Origin: Manis javanica
Taxonomy: Eukaryota > Chordata > Mammalia > Pholidota > Manidae
Direction of reading: 5' to 3'
Length of the DNA: 64,000 bases
Assembly (NCBI RefSeq): GCF_040802235.1
Contig: NC_133170.1
Location: forward strand, 9,005,001-9,069,000
The position numbers and the translations under genes were made by a program. The notes beneath the pieces were generated by a model. That model saw nothing but the letters and a program-made list of their open reading frames with translations, ran no database searches and was not told where the DNA came from. Positions 1 to 12,759 of the stretch are shown here, one piece after another (position 1 is the first letter of the stretch; each line of letters opens with the position of its first letter).

Positions 1-3000
1 AGAAAAGCCAAAGCCATCCTTAAGGAAAAGGGGTCATCAGTTTCATGCAAGTTTTCTAAGGGAGAAATTGTAAGGGGTTAAATCAAGGTATTGAAGGGAA
101 ATCCAATAGGGTTTGATGACTGAACAGAATGGTTGAAGGAGGAGTTTGCTATGATGTCTAGCTTAAAACGCTCAATCAATGCTGCTAACAACTGGTTGCA
201 GAAAGCCTGAGGAGAGGTTTTGGGGAAAAGGAGGGGAAGTTAGGGAGTTCATATTTGACATGTTGACTTTGATGAAGAACGTGGAAGTTTTAAGATTCAT
301 CTTCAGTTCAGGTCTATATAACTTCCAGGAAATATAAGCCTGAAGTTCTGGAAAGCAGACTAGATCAGAGAACAATCCTGAGAAACATCTAGAACTATTG
401 ATAGTATGTTAAGCCACGGGCAGGGGTTAAGTTGACTAGAGAGAGCGCATCAAGAACACTAGCAGTGAGGAAGTGGACAGTCAGTGGACCACTATTTCAG
501 GAAATTTTCTGGAGTCATAAGGAGAGAACACAAAGGGCGCATCAGTTGAAGGGCAACTTCATTTTTTGTCTCATGTCAGACTCAAAGATTCTGCACTTCA
601 CCTATTACCCTTAAAGGAAAGCAATTGTACAGAGCATCAGCTAGACAGAACATTTTCTTAACAATTTGAAACTGGGCATGGGTAGTTCCATCACTCAGCA
701 CATGTCATTTCTTTCCAAGGATCCCCATTAGATAAGTCTTTCTAAGTTACTCATCAGCTCACCGGCTGTTGAGTCTCATTCATTCTTCCGAGACACTTCC
801 CTTGTATGTTCTTATATCTATGCCCACCTCCTTCTTATCCAGAAAAATTGACCTCTACCTTGTTCTCTCGGAGCCTCGGTTTGCAAATATGCCCAGGAGG
901 CCCAGCCTCTGAGTGGGCTCATCAGGGCATTCGTGCCACAAAACACTTCATGGGGGGATTGCTAAGGGAAAAAAAGTAAGATTTATTCATCTTGGTACGT
1001 ACTAAAATGAATTTCCAGAAGGCACACAGTGTAAAGAGAATAGATCAGCAGCAGGAAGCATGGGGCAGTGCCAAGCTTTGCATTTAGGAGACAGATGATC
1101 AAAAGTTCTGCAGCTGAATCTCTGCCAAGGATGATAAGGATAATAAATCGACCTCAAGGCTCTGAATCAGGCCCTGTTGATTTCTCTTTAACTAACTTGA
1201 CCTACTGTTTTTCTTTCTAACTGAAATATGGTCCAGTTCCATGAAGACCTATAAATCAAAATGAGGAACTTCTTGTAATTTGAAATTTAACCTACAAACC
1301 ATGAAAAATAACTAAAAAGCAAAGTTCTCCTTCAACTTTTAATTAACACTGCAGACCTACAAGAAAACCACATATTCAACCATTCTAGCTTTTTCATTAG
1401 CATTTTCTGTTACAGTGACTAAGACTGCACAGATTGTTGAGGAAATAATTATCTCAATTTTTTAAGCTACTATACAATGTTGGAATTTCCAAAGATCTCT
1501 AGCTTTATTTCCTATGCCTTTTGTAAAGCAGAAACACCACTGGAATGAACTCTGAACTAGAAACTGCTCCTTATAGAATTAGAAAAATAATGTCTGTTAT
1601 GGCAATTACCCTTGTCCCCCAAAAATCTTCTAAGGTAAGAATTAATAGTACACCAAATTCTCCATCTACTCAGAGAAATAAAAATTATTCCAATATGTAT
1701 CCAGTGCATCTCAAGGGAATTTTTGTGATGTTTTCATGTCTTACCAAACCACATAAGAGTTTTGTGATACAAGCAAAAAGAGTAATTTTAGCTGGCAATA
1801 AAAATAATACTTCAAAAATGAAAGAATTGGCTAATAATTAATTATACTAATTAAGATTAAGAAACGAAGACACTTCAACAAATATTTTAGAGTCTGATAT
1901 AAAAGTCACATTTTTTCCAGGAAGTGTTAATATAAGTAATTAAAAAATAGAGCGTTCATTGCTATTAAGTAGATCTCATATATCTGATCATTTTCAGAGG
2001 CCCAGATGGATAAGCACACAAACATTCTAATCCCAATAAAGCTGCTTATTTTTGGATTGTGGGAAGAGATTTTTTTCTTAAAGATTTAAGAAGAAATTCA
2101 GATAGCCTTAGAAGACCTGAAGACTCCCCCTGCCACCAAAATTTTCCAGCCGATCTTTAGGATTCATATTTTCTACTACCACTGCTGTAGTAGGGCTTGA
2201 CCATCACAGTCTCAACAGACATCCTCTGAGACACTTGTAGTTCTCCACATCCTATCAGAGCACCATTATGTGACTGGAAGTGTAAAGAAGATTCTCTTAC
2301 CCCAAAATACCTTGCATCTTCATGTCACAGTAACTGAAATTTCACCATGAGAGATTTTATTGTTTGGTTTAAAAAAGTTCTTTGTTCTCAATGAGCAAAT
2401 GTTTGAGCATTTACTAAGTTATATGCTCAGGTGTGTGCTATATGCCCTGAGAGTTATAGAAGAATACAAAAGAGACTTGCTGCATTCAAGGAGAACATTT
2501 GAGCTGGAAAAATGCGGAGACTACACAGTCCAAGGAAAATGTCATTGCATTGATCTGTATCTCTCGGTAGGTCAGTCAGAAGGGAAAAGACACCACAGAA
2601 CACAGAGAATGCTGGAGAGCACCGGGTGTGTAAAGCGACGTAGGGATATTCAAACAAATGTCTGTTGCACTACAATTCTGCCTAAGGCCAAAACTGCGGA
2701 GGACCGCAGCAGCGCAGCGGTCAGGATGACTCGCCTGGGAGGGTCAAATGCCAACATGCAGGTTCCTCTTTATTGAAAGATGTGCTGTCAGTGTCTCACC
2801 AACCCCTGACCATTTTCCTACCTTCCACTACCCTCCACCCGCCTCCCTTTACCCCCTGCATACACACTTAGAAGTAGAGCAGAGAAGGGGATTCGGGTAA
2901 GATGGGCCGTGGGGGAAAGAACTCAATGTGGAGGTGGTCTCAAGGGACCCTAAGACATAGCCAGTGAGTAGGAAAGTCTTTTAGGGTGTCCTGAGTCATG

Positions 3001-5700
3001 CAGGATTAAAGAAGGCACCCTCAACTTACACTCTTCTTATTTCCCTGGAAGTACAGGATGAATGAATTCATTGTATGAAAGAAGGGAAAAAGGAAAGAAA
3101 GGCAATTGCTCGGGACAGGTGGGGATGTGGAGAAAGTCAGAGGACTCCAGGCAGTCGGCAGGTGCTCTCTGCCCCAGCTCGGGCCTCAGGGCCACCTCCG
3201 TGGTCCCACACCTGGGCCTGGAAAGGCAGCTCTGCAAGGCTGTTCATAAGTCCTTGTGGCCACAGCTCGGTCCTGGGCTCATAATGTGGTGTGAAAATAA
3301 ATAAAACACCACCTTAGTCTGTAGCAATTTAATAATGTGTTATATTTAAACACAATATTAAAATAAAAACACAGTCCTCATTGTGGCCTTAACCCTTTCT
3401 CCTTTTAATGATCCTATAAACTTAAATAGAAAAAGGGCTCTCCCCTAGCTGCAAAATATGAAATGGGGGAGTCAGAGATTCCTGTAAATACATTTTAAAA
3501 TGTGTTTCTAAAACAGGGTCCTGGTTTACGGGCTCATTTTACCGACCTTTAGCTTGCTGGTTTACAGATCAGCTTTGAGCAAAGCCCAAAACAGGCCTCC
3601 AGCTGGGCTCTGCTTCCCAAGAGAAGGGGCTCCCACTGCAAGTGCTCAGCAGGTTGGGGGTACAGGGATGTGAGTAAAGATTCATTCGGGGAGTAGACAC
3701 AGGGTGTGGATTGGTAGTGAAAGTAGATCCCCAAATTAGTTTCAAAGAAGGCTGATAAAGGTATCCATTCATTTCCTTCGGCCTTGCAGATACAGGAGGC
3801 TTTATCGTCAACAGGTCATGAACACTATGGCGCCGGGCCTCTCCCCATCCCATGAAGTCAGTCAGCCTCATTGTAGTACCTTCCTTCCTAGCAAGCATCC
3901 ACCTTCATCATTTCCTTCTCCATATGCCACCTATATAGGACCAGGAGAGTGACCACTGCACAGGCCCGTGAGAGAGTGCGTTTCCCACTCTAAGTCAGGA
4001 AGGAGAAAATCCCAGAAAGGACCAGTGACTCCTACGCGCCCCATCTCCTCCTGCCCCAACCACAAATGAAAGGCAGATCTCCTGTCTCGTGAGAATGACT
4101 CAGTAATGTTCCCCAGGGCCTTTGCTCTCCCCATTTGAAATATGCTTCCTTCTCTCTGCTCAAGGCTATTTTCCTTCCTCTGCTCAAAGCCTCACCCAGC
4201 CAGCCCACCCAGGCTGAGTGGTCCCTCCTTGGGATCCTAATATTATGATCACCTCCACTCCCAAGCCACATCCACCATGGATTACCAAATGTTGTCAGAG
4301 AGGGCCATTGGTATTGCATTTCTGGGCCCCTGAAACCTCATTTTGCCAAAGATTCATTTAGGGAGAACAGTATTGATGTAAATTTCTTCAGATTTAGGAC
4401 AGCAGAATCTAGGAACGTACATTTTTAATCAGTTTCCCAGGTGACTCCGGTGCAGCTGGTCCAAGAATCATCCTTTTAGAGATACTGTCCTAGACACACA
4501 CACACACACAGAGGAAACTCTCCTTGGAATTTTCTTATACCATTAATAAACAAATAAAAATGAAATGCTTTCATAACATCCACCAAAAAACAGAAAGGAA
4601 GGAAGCCCACTGTGGGGCCCAATATTTTAAAGCATTTGTTTCCTAATTACTAGTATAATAACATCTCTAACAAAGAAGGCCTTAGTGTCTTCATCCACTA
4701 ACCCCACTCAAATCAATCTCTGTTTTTCAAGACTTATTCTACAATCTAACCCAGAACATTGAAATGGAGCCCTTTACCTTTAGAAGGATAAACCAGAAGG
4801 TCATCACTGTCTAGAGAGAAGAAAGATTTCCCCTACTCCCTGAGGACTAGATAAACTGGGAGAATGACGACCTGATCACACTCTCTTCCCATTCCTCAAA
4901 AAATCATTATTGAATTTTAAGGAAGATCATGGAGTTTAGTAAAAGACCACTTCCATCCTGCTTGATGGACCCTCTGAATGCCAGAATGTAAAGATTTGGT
5001 GCTCAGATTCAAAGATGAGCCAATCTACTCTAAAACAGAGACCCCCAGACCTACTGGGACGGATGCACCCGTTGCCCTCCTGGTGATTTCACACGGAGGG
5101 ATCTGGCGAGACAGCTCTCCGGACCTCTCTCTCAGGCTCACTCCCACTTCCGTTTTGGAGAAAAACCTGAGTATTTTCCCATCCAGGTGCTAACCAGGCC
5201 CAGCCCTTCTTAGCTCCTGAGGTCAGAGGCCATCAGCCATGCTCAGGGTGGTTTGGCTGTAGAAGGACCCTGAGTATTTCTGGTGGATGCTGTTGGACTC
5301 ACAGAGCAGGTGTGTTCCACTCTCCACAGGCAATGATCTGAATGGTGCAGGTCCCCTGGCATGGGCAGACTGCAGGCTCCTGACAGCACCCCGGCGGGCA
5401 CCAGGGAGCAGGTGATAGGATGCCTCATCGGGAGTGGGGCTGGAGCAAGCCCTTGGGCCACGTATCTGAAGCCACTTCTCCCTCAGATTATCACTAGGAA
5501 GCTGCATTTTCTCTCTATCTCCCAGACTCCTGTGTTGTATTTATCACTCGGAATGAAGGGAAGCGTTCAGAAAGAAAGGAAGCCAAGAGAGGTCATTGCA
5601 TTACTGCATTCCCTACAAACGGGAATTGTTCCCTGAAGCTCCGGGCTGAGCGGCGATTGCTCTGCCTCTGACTTCTGGGGCCTTATCTTACCTGATAAGC
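1..5700. other. Intergenic DNA, no gene recognised
   Basis: No frame shows a recognisable protein. A hAT (MER5A-like) remnant lies at about 4330-4492 and a short (AC)n at 4494-4510. A small CpG-containing patch at 2640-2740 and AT-rich DNA at 3295-3420 are otherwise unremarkable. Confidence 0.6.
4330..4492 (+). mobile_element. Degraded MER5A-like hAT remnant
   Basis: TTTTTAATCAGTTTCCCAGGTGACTCCGGTGCAG and the preceding GCAGAATCT match the 3' half of the MER5A/MER20 type (AATCAGAATCT ... CCCAGGTGATTCTGATGCA). Strongly diverged. Confidence 0.5.
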
Positions 5701-5711
5701 AATAGAAATTT

Positions 5712-5744
5712 CCTAGTCAGGAAACATCCGTTTTCCTGACTAGG
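5712..5744. repeat. Perfect 13-bp inverted repeat
   Basis: CCTAGTCAGGAAA (5712-5724) and TTTCCTGACTAGG (5732-5744) are exact reverse complements with a 7-base loop. It abuts an L2 fragment. Confidence 0.85.
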
Positions 5745-5830
5745 CTGTAGGTCCTTGAGGACACGAACTGAATATTATTCATATTTCTGTCCCAGAAGTT
5801 AGGAGAGTCTGGACCAGCACCATGGGCATG
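5735..5830 (+). mobile_element. L2 3'-end fragment
   Basis: AGGCTGTAGGTCCTTGAGGACACGAACTG resembles the L2 tail (GACTGTAAGCTCCTTGAGGGCAGGGACTG), followed by a diverged remainder. Confidence 0.55.
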
Positions 5831-5989
5831 TGATCTGTACTGTCACACAAGGTCCTGAGTTCGGTTTAATGCTCTATGTTGCCATCTTGACTTTCTTAAT
5901 TTTTGAACTAGGGGTCCCATGTTTTTATTTTGCAACAGGTCCTGTAAATTGCGTATCCAGTCCTGGTTGTTGTAGGCACTCAGTATCAC

Positions 5990-6215
5990 ACATTAAGATA
6001 AAAGACAACACAGGTTCAGCTACTGACTCCTGGCTCTGCCACTTGCTATCTTATTTATTTGACCTTTGCAGTTATTTAACTTCTCTAAGCCTCAATTCCT
6101 TCATCTCTAAAATTGGAATAATAACAATAACAACAATAGTTATAATGAAAATTAACCAGTCCAGTATTTATACAGTATCTGACACATAATAAAGTTCCAA
6201 TAAATATTCAATATT
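5990..6215 (+). mobile_element. MIR SINE
   Basis: Matches most of MIR: GGCTCTGCCACTTGCTAT, TTTAACTTCTCTAAGCCTCA, AATTGGAATAATAACAATAA, and the tail CTGACACATAATAAAGTTCC. A tRNA-derived ancient mammalian SINE. Confidence 0.85.
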
Positions 6216-8760
6216 CCACTTCCTACTATCACCACTGCTGATATGACTATTTCTACAACTAACATAAAAATCAATCGCATCCCAAGGATATTGATATGGG
6301 CACAGAACAAGTATCTTCAGACATGTTCTGTGCTGCAGGGCCTCCAGCTCCCAAACTTCTGTCTGCTAGCTTTGAAGAAACTGCTGAGAGCATTGAATTC
6401 ACCATTTCAACTTCTGAGAAACAAGAGACAGCAAAGAACATTTGCGATTCCCACCACAAGCAGTAATCCTCAAACTAGATCTCTTGAGAGATTTCTGTTG
6501 GGAAAGTAAGGAGAATGCCTGTCCACTACTTTTCCATTCTCCTCTGTCCCACCCCACAAGGGAACATCTACGTTCTCTTCTCCTTCCTCTCATCTAAGGA
6601 AAAGTCTTTAACAAGTCCGTGGTAGCCTTGGGTAGAATGTGACTTCCCTGGGGGAAATAAGAAAGCATTGTCTCCCTGTGAGGCAATGTGCACCCTCATC
6701 ATTTAGGAACAACTCTTTTTTTTGGCATTTTGGTCTCTTTTTCTAGCTTTTAATTTCTTCTTTCAATATACTTAACTCCCAGAGGAGACATGTCATTTGA
6801 AGCAGGTTTTCTCAGAATGTGCTCAATTTGCCACTTCCTTGCTAATTCTCTTGCACTTTCCTAAACTCACTGGAAAGTTTTGAATCTCTATTTCTTCTTG
6901 ACCAGTTGTGTCAAGTGGGCTTCCAGGATGATTAGAATCCAGGTGTTTCCAGAAGTGGTGGGTTAAATATCTCTACTCTACAAGTGAGATTTTTATTATT
7001 TCTCTCTCTTAGTTTAAGAAGAGGAGAGGATGTCAAACGTATATAACGAAAGTCTTACGCTGTGACTTAGCCAACTTTAGAGTTTATGTCTCACCTTATC
7101 AAATCTGTTCTTAAATAGATTCTATCCTTAATATTGACTCAGTTTACCTGCATTGCTTCCCAGACCCTTAACTTCAAACCACCTACAGTGGTTAGAACAG
7201 AACAAAAATCTGTTTTAATAGGCAAAGGGCACTCGCCTACTCCCTCTAACTTTAGGCCCAATAATCTCTACTTCTTTCTCATGAGAAATCTGTGGAAGAA
7301 TCCTCATTTTCAGACAGTTTAGATTTTCTTCTCTTCTCCGTCCAGTAAGTCCTAAAGCAAGGTGGTGCACTGAAGCCCTGCAGGAAGAGGACATCTGCTC
7401 ATGACCAGCTCATCTCTAGAGCACCAGAGACGATTATTAATTTCACAGAACCTGCATTACTCAACACTCATCTGTATTTTAATTTCTCTCCTTCTTTGAC
7501 TACATGCAGAGGCATCTGTCTTCCAATTTTTAGATGCCATGAATCTAGGAGACATTCCATTAATTATGGTTAATTATAATGTACGACTGAAAATATTTTC
7601 AGATTGTTTTTGTGACTGTAAGGCCTCCCTTAATAAAAATATTTAAAAGTAAGAGTAAGACTATATTCTAAATACTGTTAAAAATATACAGCCAAGTTAC
7701 CAGGACTCAAGAACACCCTTCAGTTGGCGGTCATGAATCTCCGTCCGCAAAATCAGCTATATAAGAGACGTAACTTCCTGTATTTGTCTTAACTAAACTT
7801 AATTTTAATAATAGCTCCTTGTGCTTCAGGTACGAGAAACATAAACCAGCAAAGAGCATTTTCAATTTAGGCCTCTTATTCTCTTCCTGGGGTTGTGCCT
7901 AATTTCCAAGAAGTCTCATGTAGTACCACAATGTGAGAGGGGTGTCATTTTATCTGAGTCATCACCTGTCCATGATAACAGCTGCCCAGACGATTCGTTT
8001 CTAGCTGGCCTCTGACTTCATGCCCATGCAGGTCTCTGCTCAGTAGTTCTCCCTTCCTGTCTACCAGGCTCCTTCATGTCTGAGTGTTTCATCTGTCTGT
8101 CTGCTATGTCTCTCTCCACTAATATCCATGCTTCTCTTTCTGGGGCATGGGAACCTCTGCTTCTCTTACAAAAGGATGGGCTACAGGAAAACCAGTGGGA
8201 CTATCCATAGGCTATCACTATGTCTGAGCTACTATTGGGTGCACGGGGATAATTGTATAGCATCAGAGCCTGTGGAAATTCTGTGAGGCCACTTCCAGTC
8301 CATCATCCTTGACACACTCCATAGCAGCCTTTTTACTCGCCACTTCCCAAAGCCCTTCTTGAGAAAGGGAACCCAGGCCTCCACTGCTCTCAAATCCCCA
8401 AGACCAACGTGAATTTCAATGGTCTTACTCTGAACCTAAGAGAGCCTTTCTTTCTCAAGAACTCCCCCCCAGCCTGTTCACTTCCTGCCTCCCTTTACAC
8501 CGTCCCCCACTCCATGGTCTAGGGACTCTTTGCTGGGGTGTGTACTTGGGGGACAATGCCGCAGGAAGCCTCCTTTTTGCAAAAGCTTTCTCCTCAGTCT
8601 ATTTCACTTCCTCTGCATGAAGCTTTCCTTACCCTGTAAGGACCTAGACTTTTAAAATTCAAAAGCCAGGGAGAAAAGTTCTTACTCCTCTCTTTCTGGT
8701 TTGTCATCCCTCTTTTAACAGTTTTCATAGAGCACCCAGGAACTTCCTGAATGGAAATAG
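6216..8760. other. Intergenic DNA, nothing recognised
   Basis: AT-rich to moderate composition, with no gene, repeat family or RNA gene I can support. Confidence 0.5.
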
Positions 8761-8764
8761 AAGT

Positions 8765-9085
8765 CTCGTGAGCTGTGCTATCCAGTAGGGTAGCTGCATG
8801 TTCACGTGAGTCTACTGAGGATGGGCTAGGCCAACCTAAGATGTAGAAAGTACATATTAGATTTTGAGGACTTAGAAAAAAAAATGTAAAATATCTTGTT
8901 AGTCATTTTTTATGTTAATACCATGTTGAAATGAAAATATTTTGGAATATTTGTTTAAATAAAAAATACTATTAAAATTAATTTTACCTGTTTACTTTTT
9001 TAATGTGGCTACTAGAAAATTTTAAATTATATATGTGGCTTGCATCTGTGGTTTACATTATATTTGTATTGGACAGCACTGTTCT
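8765..9085 (-). mobile_element. Non-autonomous hAT-like DNA transposon with GCTGTCCAATA-type ends
   Basis: The left end GTGCTATCCAGTA and right end TATTGGACAGCAC are imperfect inverted repeats of the common AGTGCTGTCCAATA mammalian element. The interior (TTTTAATGTGGCTACTAGAAA) is also typical of that family. The exact family name is not resolved. Confidence 0.6.
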
Positions 9086-9169
9086 GGCAGAAGAAGTAAT
9101 GGGAACTAAAAATAAATAGGCCAGTATTTTAAAACTATTATCACACATCTGCAGCATATCATGGCCAAA

Positions 9170-9608
9170 TTTGCTATTCAACAAACACTCTGAAATTCAG
9201 TCATTATTGAATATATGTTATGTTCCACATCTGTACAAGGAACTGGGTGAATGAAGATGAATAATGTATTATCATTTCCATCAGAGAATTCGTGTCTTGG
9301 TAGGACAGAGTATGTAGCCACAGACCAAGTTCAGAGTGGAGGCATTATTACTCCTTTCGGACAGTAGGGGAGGAGGTAACATGAGAGACAGGCGGCTCAG
9401 AGGGGCTGTTGTCTGGGATATGTAGACCTTGGTGGGGGAGGACAGATGACATTCTAGGCAGAGAGACACACAGAAGAATCAATGCGGTCAGGAGAGAGTG
9501 TGGCGGAGGACAGTTGGGTCGGAAGGGAAGAAACTTTGAGAGCAGATTATGAAAGGCCTCTGGTACCTAGCTGTGGGGATTGGACTTATCTTCTAAGGGA
9601 GTGGGAAC
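9170..9608 (+). mobile_element. Ancient mammalian repeat, left part (continues at 10322)
   Basis: ATTATTGAATATATGTTATGTTCCACA, then AGACACACAGAAGAATC and GAAAGGCCTCTGGTACC, follow an old LINE 3'-type consensus seen repeatedly in mammals (copies also at 17395, 29125, 57960 and 62595). The family is not resolved (L1ME/L2-like). It is interrupted by a younger L1 at 9609. Confidence 0.45.
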
Positions 9609-10321
9609 CCAGCAAGGACTTTTTTTTTTAATTCATTTTGTTATCATTAATCAACAATTACATGAAGAACATTATTTTTACTAGATGCCCCCCTTCACCA
9701 AGTCCCCCCAACAAACCCCATTACAGTCACTGTCCACCAGCGTAGTAAGATGCTGTAAAATCACTACTTGTCTTCTTTGTGTTCCACAGCCCTCCGCATG
9801 CCCCCCCCCACATTATACATGCTAGTCGTAAGGCCCCCTTTCTTTCCCCCACCTCTTATCCCTCCCTTCCCTCCCATCCTCCCCAGTCCCTTTCCCTTTG
9901 GTAACTGTTAGTCCATTCTTGGGTTCTGTGAGTCTGCTGCTGTTTTGTTCCTTCAGTTTTCCTTTGTTCTTATACTCCACATATGAGTGAAATCATTTGG
10001 TACTTTCTTTCTCCGCCTGGCTTATTTCACTGAGCATAATACCCTCCAGCTCCATCCATGTTGTTGCAAATGGTAGGATTTGTTTTCTTCTTATGGTTGA
10101 ATAATATTCCATTGTATATATGAACCACATCTTCTTTATCCATTCATCTACTGATGGACACTTAGGTTGCTTCCGTCTCTTGGCTATTGTAAATAGTGCT
10201 GCAATAAACATAGGGGTGCATCTGTCTTTTTCAAACTGGGCTGCTACATTCTTAGGGTAAATTCCTAGAAGTGGAATTCCTGGATCAAATGGTATTTCTA
10301 TTTTAACCAGCAAGGACTTTT
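9609..10321 (-). mobile_element. 5'-truncated L1 insertion with 15-bp target-site duplication
   Basis: CCAGCAAGGACTTTT occurs at 9609-9623 and again at 10307-10321, bracketing an L1 3' fragment in minus orientation; the T run at its left is the reverse-complement polyA. The minus-strand frame 9993-10313 encodes the C-terminal end of ORF2p, including YTMEYYSTIRRKQILPF and ATTWMELEGIMLSE, followed by the 3' UTR. The clean duplication and readable frame make it the youngest mobile element I see here. Only about 0.68 kb was inserted, so it cannot be autonomous. The 3' UTR looks like a lineage-specific subfamily, which I associate loosely with pangolins. Confidence 0.9.
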
Positions 10322-10440
10322 AAGCAGAAAAAAAAAATGCTTGGTTAGTTTGGGATTTTAGAAAGATAACTCTGGCACAAAATATAGAGAATAAACTAAA
10401 ATGGGATGAGACAAGAGGTTGGCAGGTGGGTGGGGGTTAG
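10322..10440 (+). mobile_element. Ancient mammalian repeat, right part (continuation of 9170-9608)
   Basis: TTTAGAAAGATAACTCTGGCAC resembles TTTTAACAGGATCACTCTGGC of the same consensus, in the expected order after the L1 insertion. Confidence 0.4.
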
Positions 10441-10505
10441 GTTCTTATCACTAGATTTCCTGTGACTTCAGGAGAGGCTGATTCCACAGCAAATCCATTT
10501 TGGAT

Positions 10506-10552
10506 ATATTTGTTTAAATAAAAAATACTATTAAAATTAATTTTACCTGTTT
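10506..10552. repeat. 47-bp exact copy of 8947-8993
   Basis: Identical 47-mer shared with the interior of the hAT-like element at 8765-9085. Sequence outside the match differs. Confidence 0.85.
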
Positions 10553-10563
10553 CTCTTTACTTG

Positions 10564-10602
10564 TTTGGTCTAATCATTTGGTCTAATGATTTGATCTAAT
10601 CA
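10564..10602. repeat. Three-copy 13-bp tandem repeat
   Basis: TTTGGTCTAATCA, TTTGGTCTAATGA and TTTGATCTAATCA in direct tandem, with one difference per later unit. Confidence 0.85.
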
Positions 10603-11780
10603 TTGCTCATACTTGAAAATACAGTTAAAAGACACTTTTTCCAAAATCCTGATTAAAACAAAACTTCTCTAGCCTTCGGTTCAAGACTAGCTTGACAATA
10701 TTCTATTTCTGATTGCTCAGTAATCAAATGTTCAGGAGGAAAAGATTTGTCTATTCCTAGAGAACACTGAGTCCATTTAGGGCTTCAGTTGATTATATGC
10801 AGTTAACTCTTAAATTTCCTTAGTTCCATTTTCAGGGTTGATATGAAAAAGCTATACGTAAGGGTTTGAAGTGTTTGGAATTTACTCCTCTACCTACTCC
10901 AGGGAGGTGAACAGATTGTGTGTTCTCTCTTCACTGCTCTAAAAGTGATCCAGCAGCTCATCCTCCCACTACTACTCAACACAAGGCACCATGAAAGTGC
11001 TGGTGTCAGCCCCAGTCCACCCCTTAGAGAAACAACCGCTCATAAATATCTCCCAGAATTGCCTGGAACCATTATTTACTACTCTCAGTTTGCATCTTTG
11101 CTGACGGATCGTTTTATCAGTTGCTAGATGAATCTGGGAGAATATGCCATGCTCTTTCAAAAAGCAATGGGTTCCTTTCTTAATATGCTATTTTGTTGGT
11201 TAGATAGATATGTAATCATTCTCTGGAATTAACTGGGGGGAAAAAAGCACTATGGACAGCAGTAGAATAAATCTGTCTGAAATAATGTTTAGAAATCAGC
11301 AAAAAAAATTTTGACTCCTCTAATATGAGATGCCTCTTAGCTCTCCTGAAGCTAACTACCATAAACAGTCGTCCATCAGTCCTGTGTTGTATCGCCCTAC
11401 TGCTGTGAACGCCATGATGACTTCTAAGTGCACAATTTAAGTTATAGGAGAGACAGTATGTGATAGTTGGCTCAGAGTTGGAATTTTTTTTCCCAGTAAA
11501 TATTTCTGAAAATTTCATAGTCTATGTCAGGAGATTCTTGAGGGTCATCCTTGGATCCAGATAAATATGATAATTACATCTGGTATAATCAAGGCTGTGT
11601 TTAAAGGGGTATTTCTACCTAATTGCCTACATTTAGCTGGTTAGGTGAGTGGAAGCTTTTGGCCCCCTGGCTCTTAGGCTCAAAAAAGAAAGAAAATAAT
11701 TTAGAACAAAGCTAAGAAAATGCTATCAGTAAACAATAAGTGATCACAAGAGTTAAAGATAAGGTTCAAAGAAAAACCTG
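10603..11780. other. Intergenic DNA, nothing recognised
   Basis: No supported gene or repeat; short open frames only. Confidence 0.5.
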
Positions 11781-12240
11781 CCCAAACTCTGCACAGGTTG
11801 GGGTCCCACGTGAGGACAACAAAGGCTTTGCAGGGAGCTGACTTCCTTGCCTTTGGGGACCAGGCCAAACGGGTCCCAACCAGATCCCAATGTGGACACA
11901 ATCGAACAGAACTGGGAACTGTCCAGATTATGCCTCATCACAGGAAAGGACCTGCTCACTGAGAGGGAGGCTATATAGATGGCCCTGTCAATCAAATAGC
12001 CCCACCTTGTCACTCAAAGAGGCTCCTCCCAACCAGCATGTAATACACAGGCCTCCAACCTAACGGATCTGGGGCCTTTGTCTACCTCAACTCTGGCCCA
12101 CTCCTCCCTGGGAGTGCATTCAAGTGAAATTGTGGCTCTGCTTCGTTATTGTGTCTCTGCCTTTTAATTCTTTATTATTGCGGGACAAGAACCAAGAACA
12201 GACTCGTCCCAGAAGTGCTGTAGTTCCGGGTGCATGGGTG
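11780..12240 (+). mobile_element. Possible solo LTR of an endogenous retrovirus (class I type), degraded
   Basis: A TATA-like GGCTATATAGATGG near 11970 and a 3' part TTCTTTATTATTGCGGGACAAGAACC resemble the promoter and R-U5 end of gammaretroviral-type LTRs. No gag, pol or env reading frame is present. Boundaries are approximate. Confidence 0.35.
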
Positions 12241-12759
12241 AGCACCAGTCCCAACCTCCATTTGCCTCTTTCCTCTATAAAGGGAGATGTAAGCTATTCT
12301 AAAAGTGAATAAATACCTTGACATATTTTTGGAGGTAGCACATAAATCAAGAACAAACTTGCTCCAGTTGACCTAGACTTAAGAACTTTTGCAATTACAT
12401 GGTGTGACTAAGCCTGCTAAATGTTTAATTTCTACATAGTACCATAAAGAATCTGACTTGGAGCAGTGCATCTGTAGTGAGACAGGGACCGTGGGTGTAG
12501 TCAGAGTAAGTAAAGGCGTCTGGAAAAAGCAAGGCAGGATATCTGCAGTCAGAGTAATGTAACTACATGCAAGGAAACCCCCTACTAAAACTCTGTGTTA
12601 AACATTCAGCTCTAGGGTCATTCTTCAGTGAGATAGGTTAATATTCCCCAGATAAAGAAGAGTAGCACATGTTTTTATTATGCTAATCATTTATAATCAT
12701 ATGTAAGATTCTCCTTAGCATGCTAAAAGGCCCAGGCCTATGTGCTATCTTTCCTCCTT

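Noticed and set aside
2360..2776. 138-codon + strand frame
   Set aside because: No recognisable protein and no promoter or splice context; consistent with chance.
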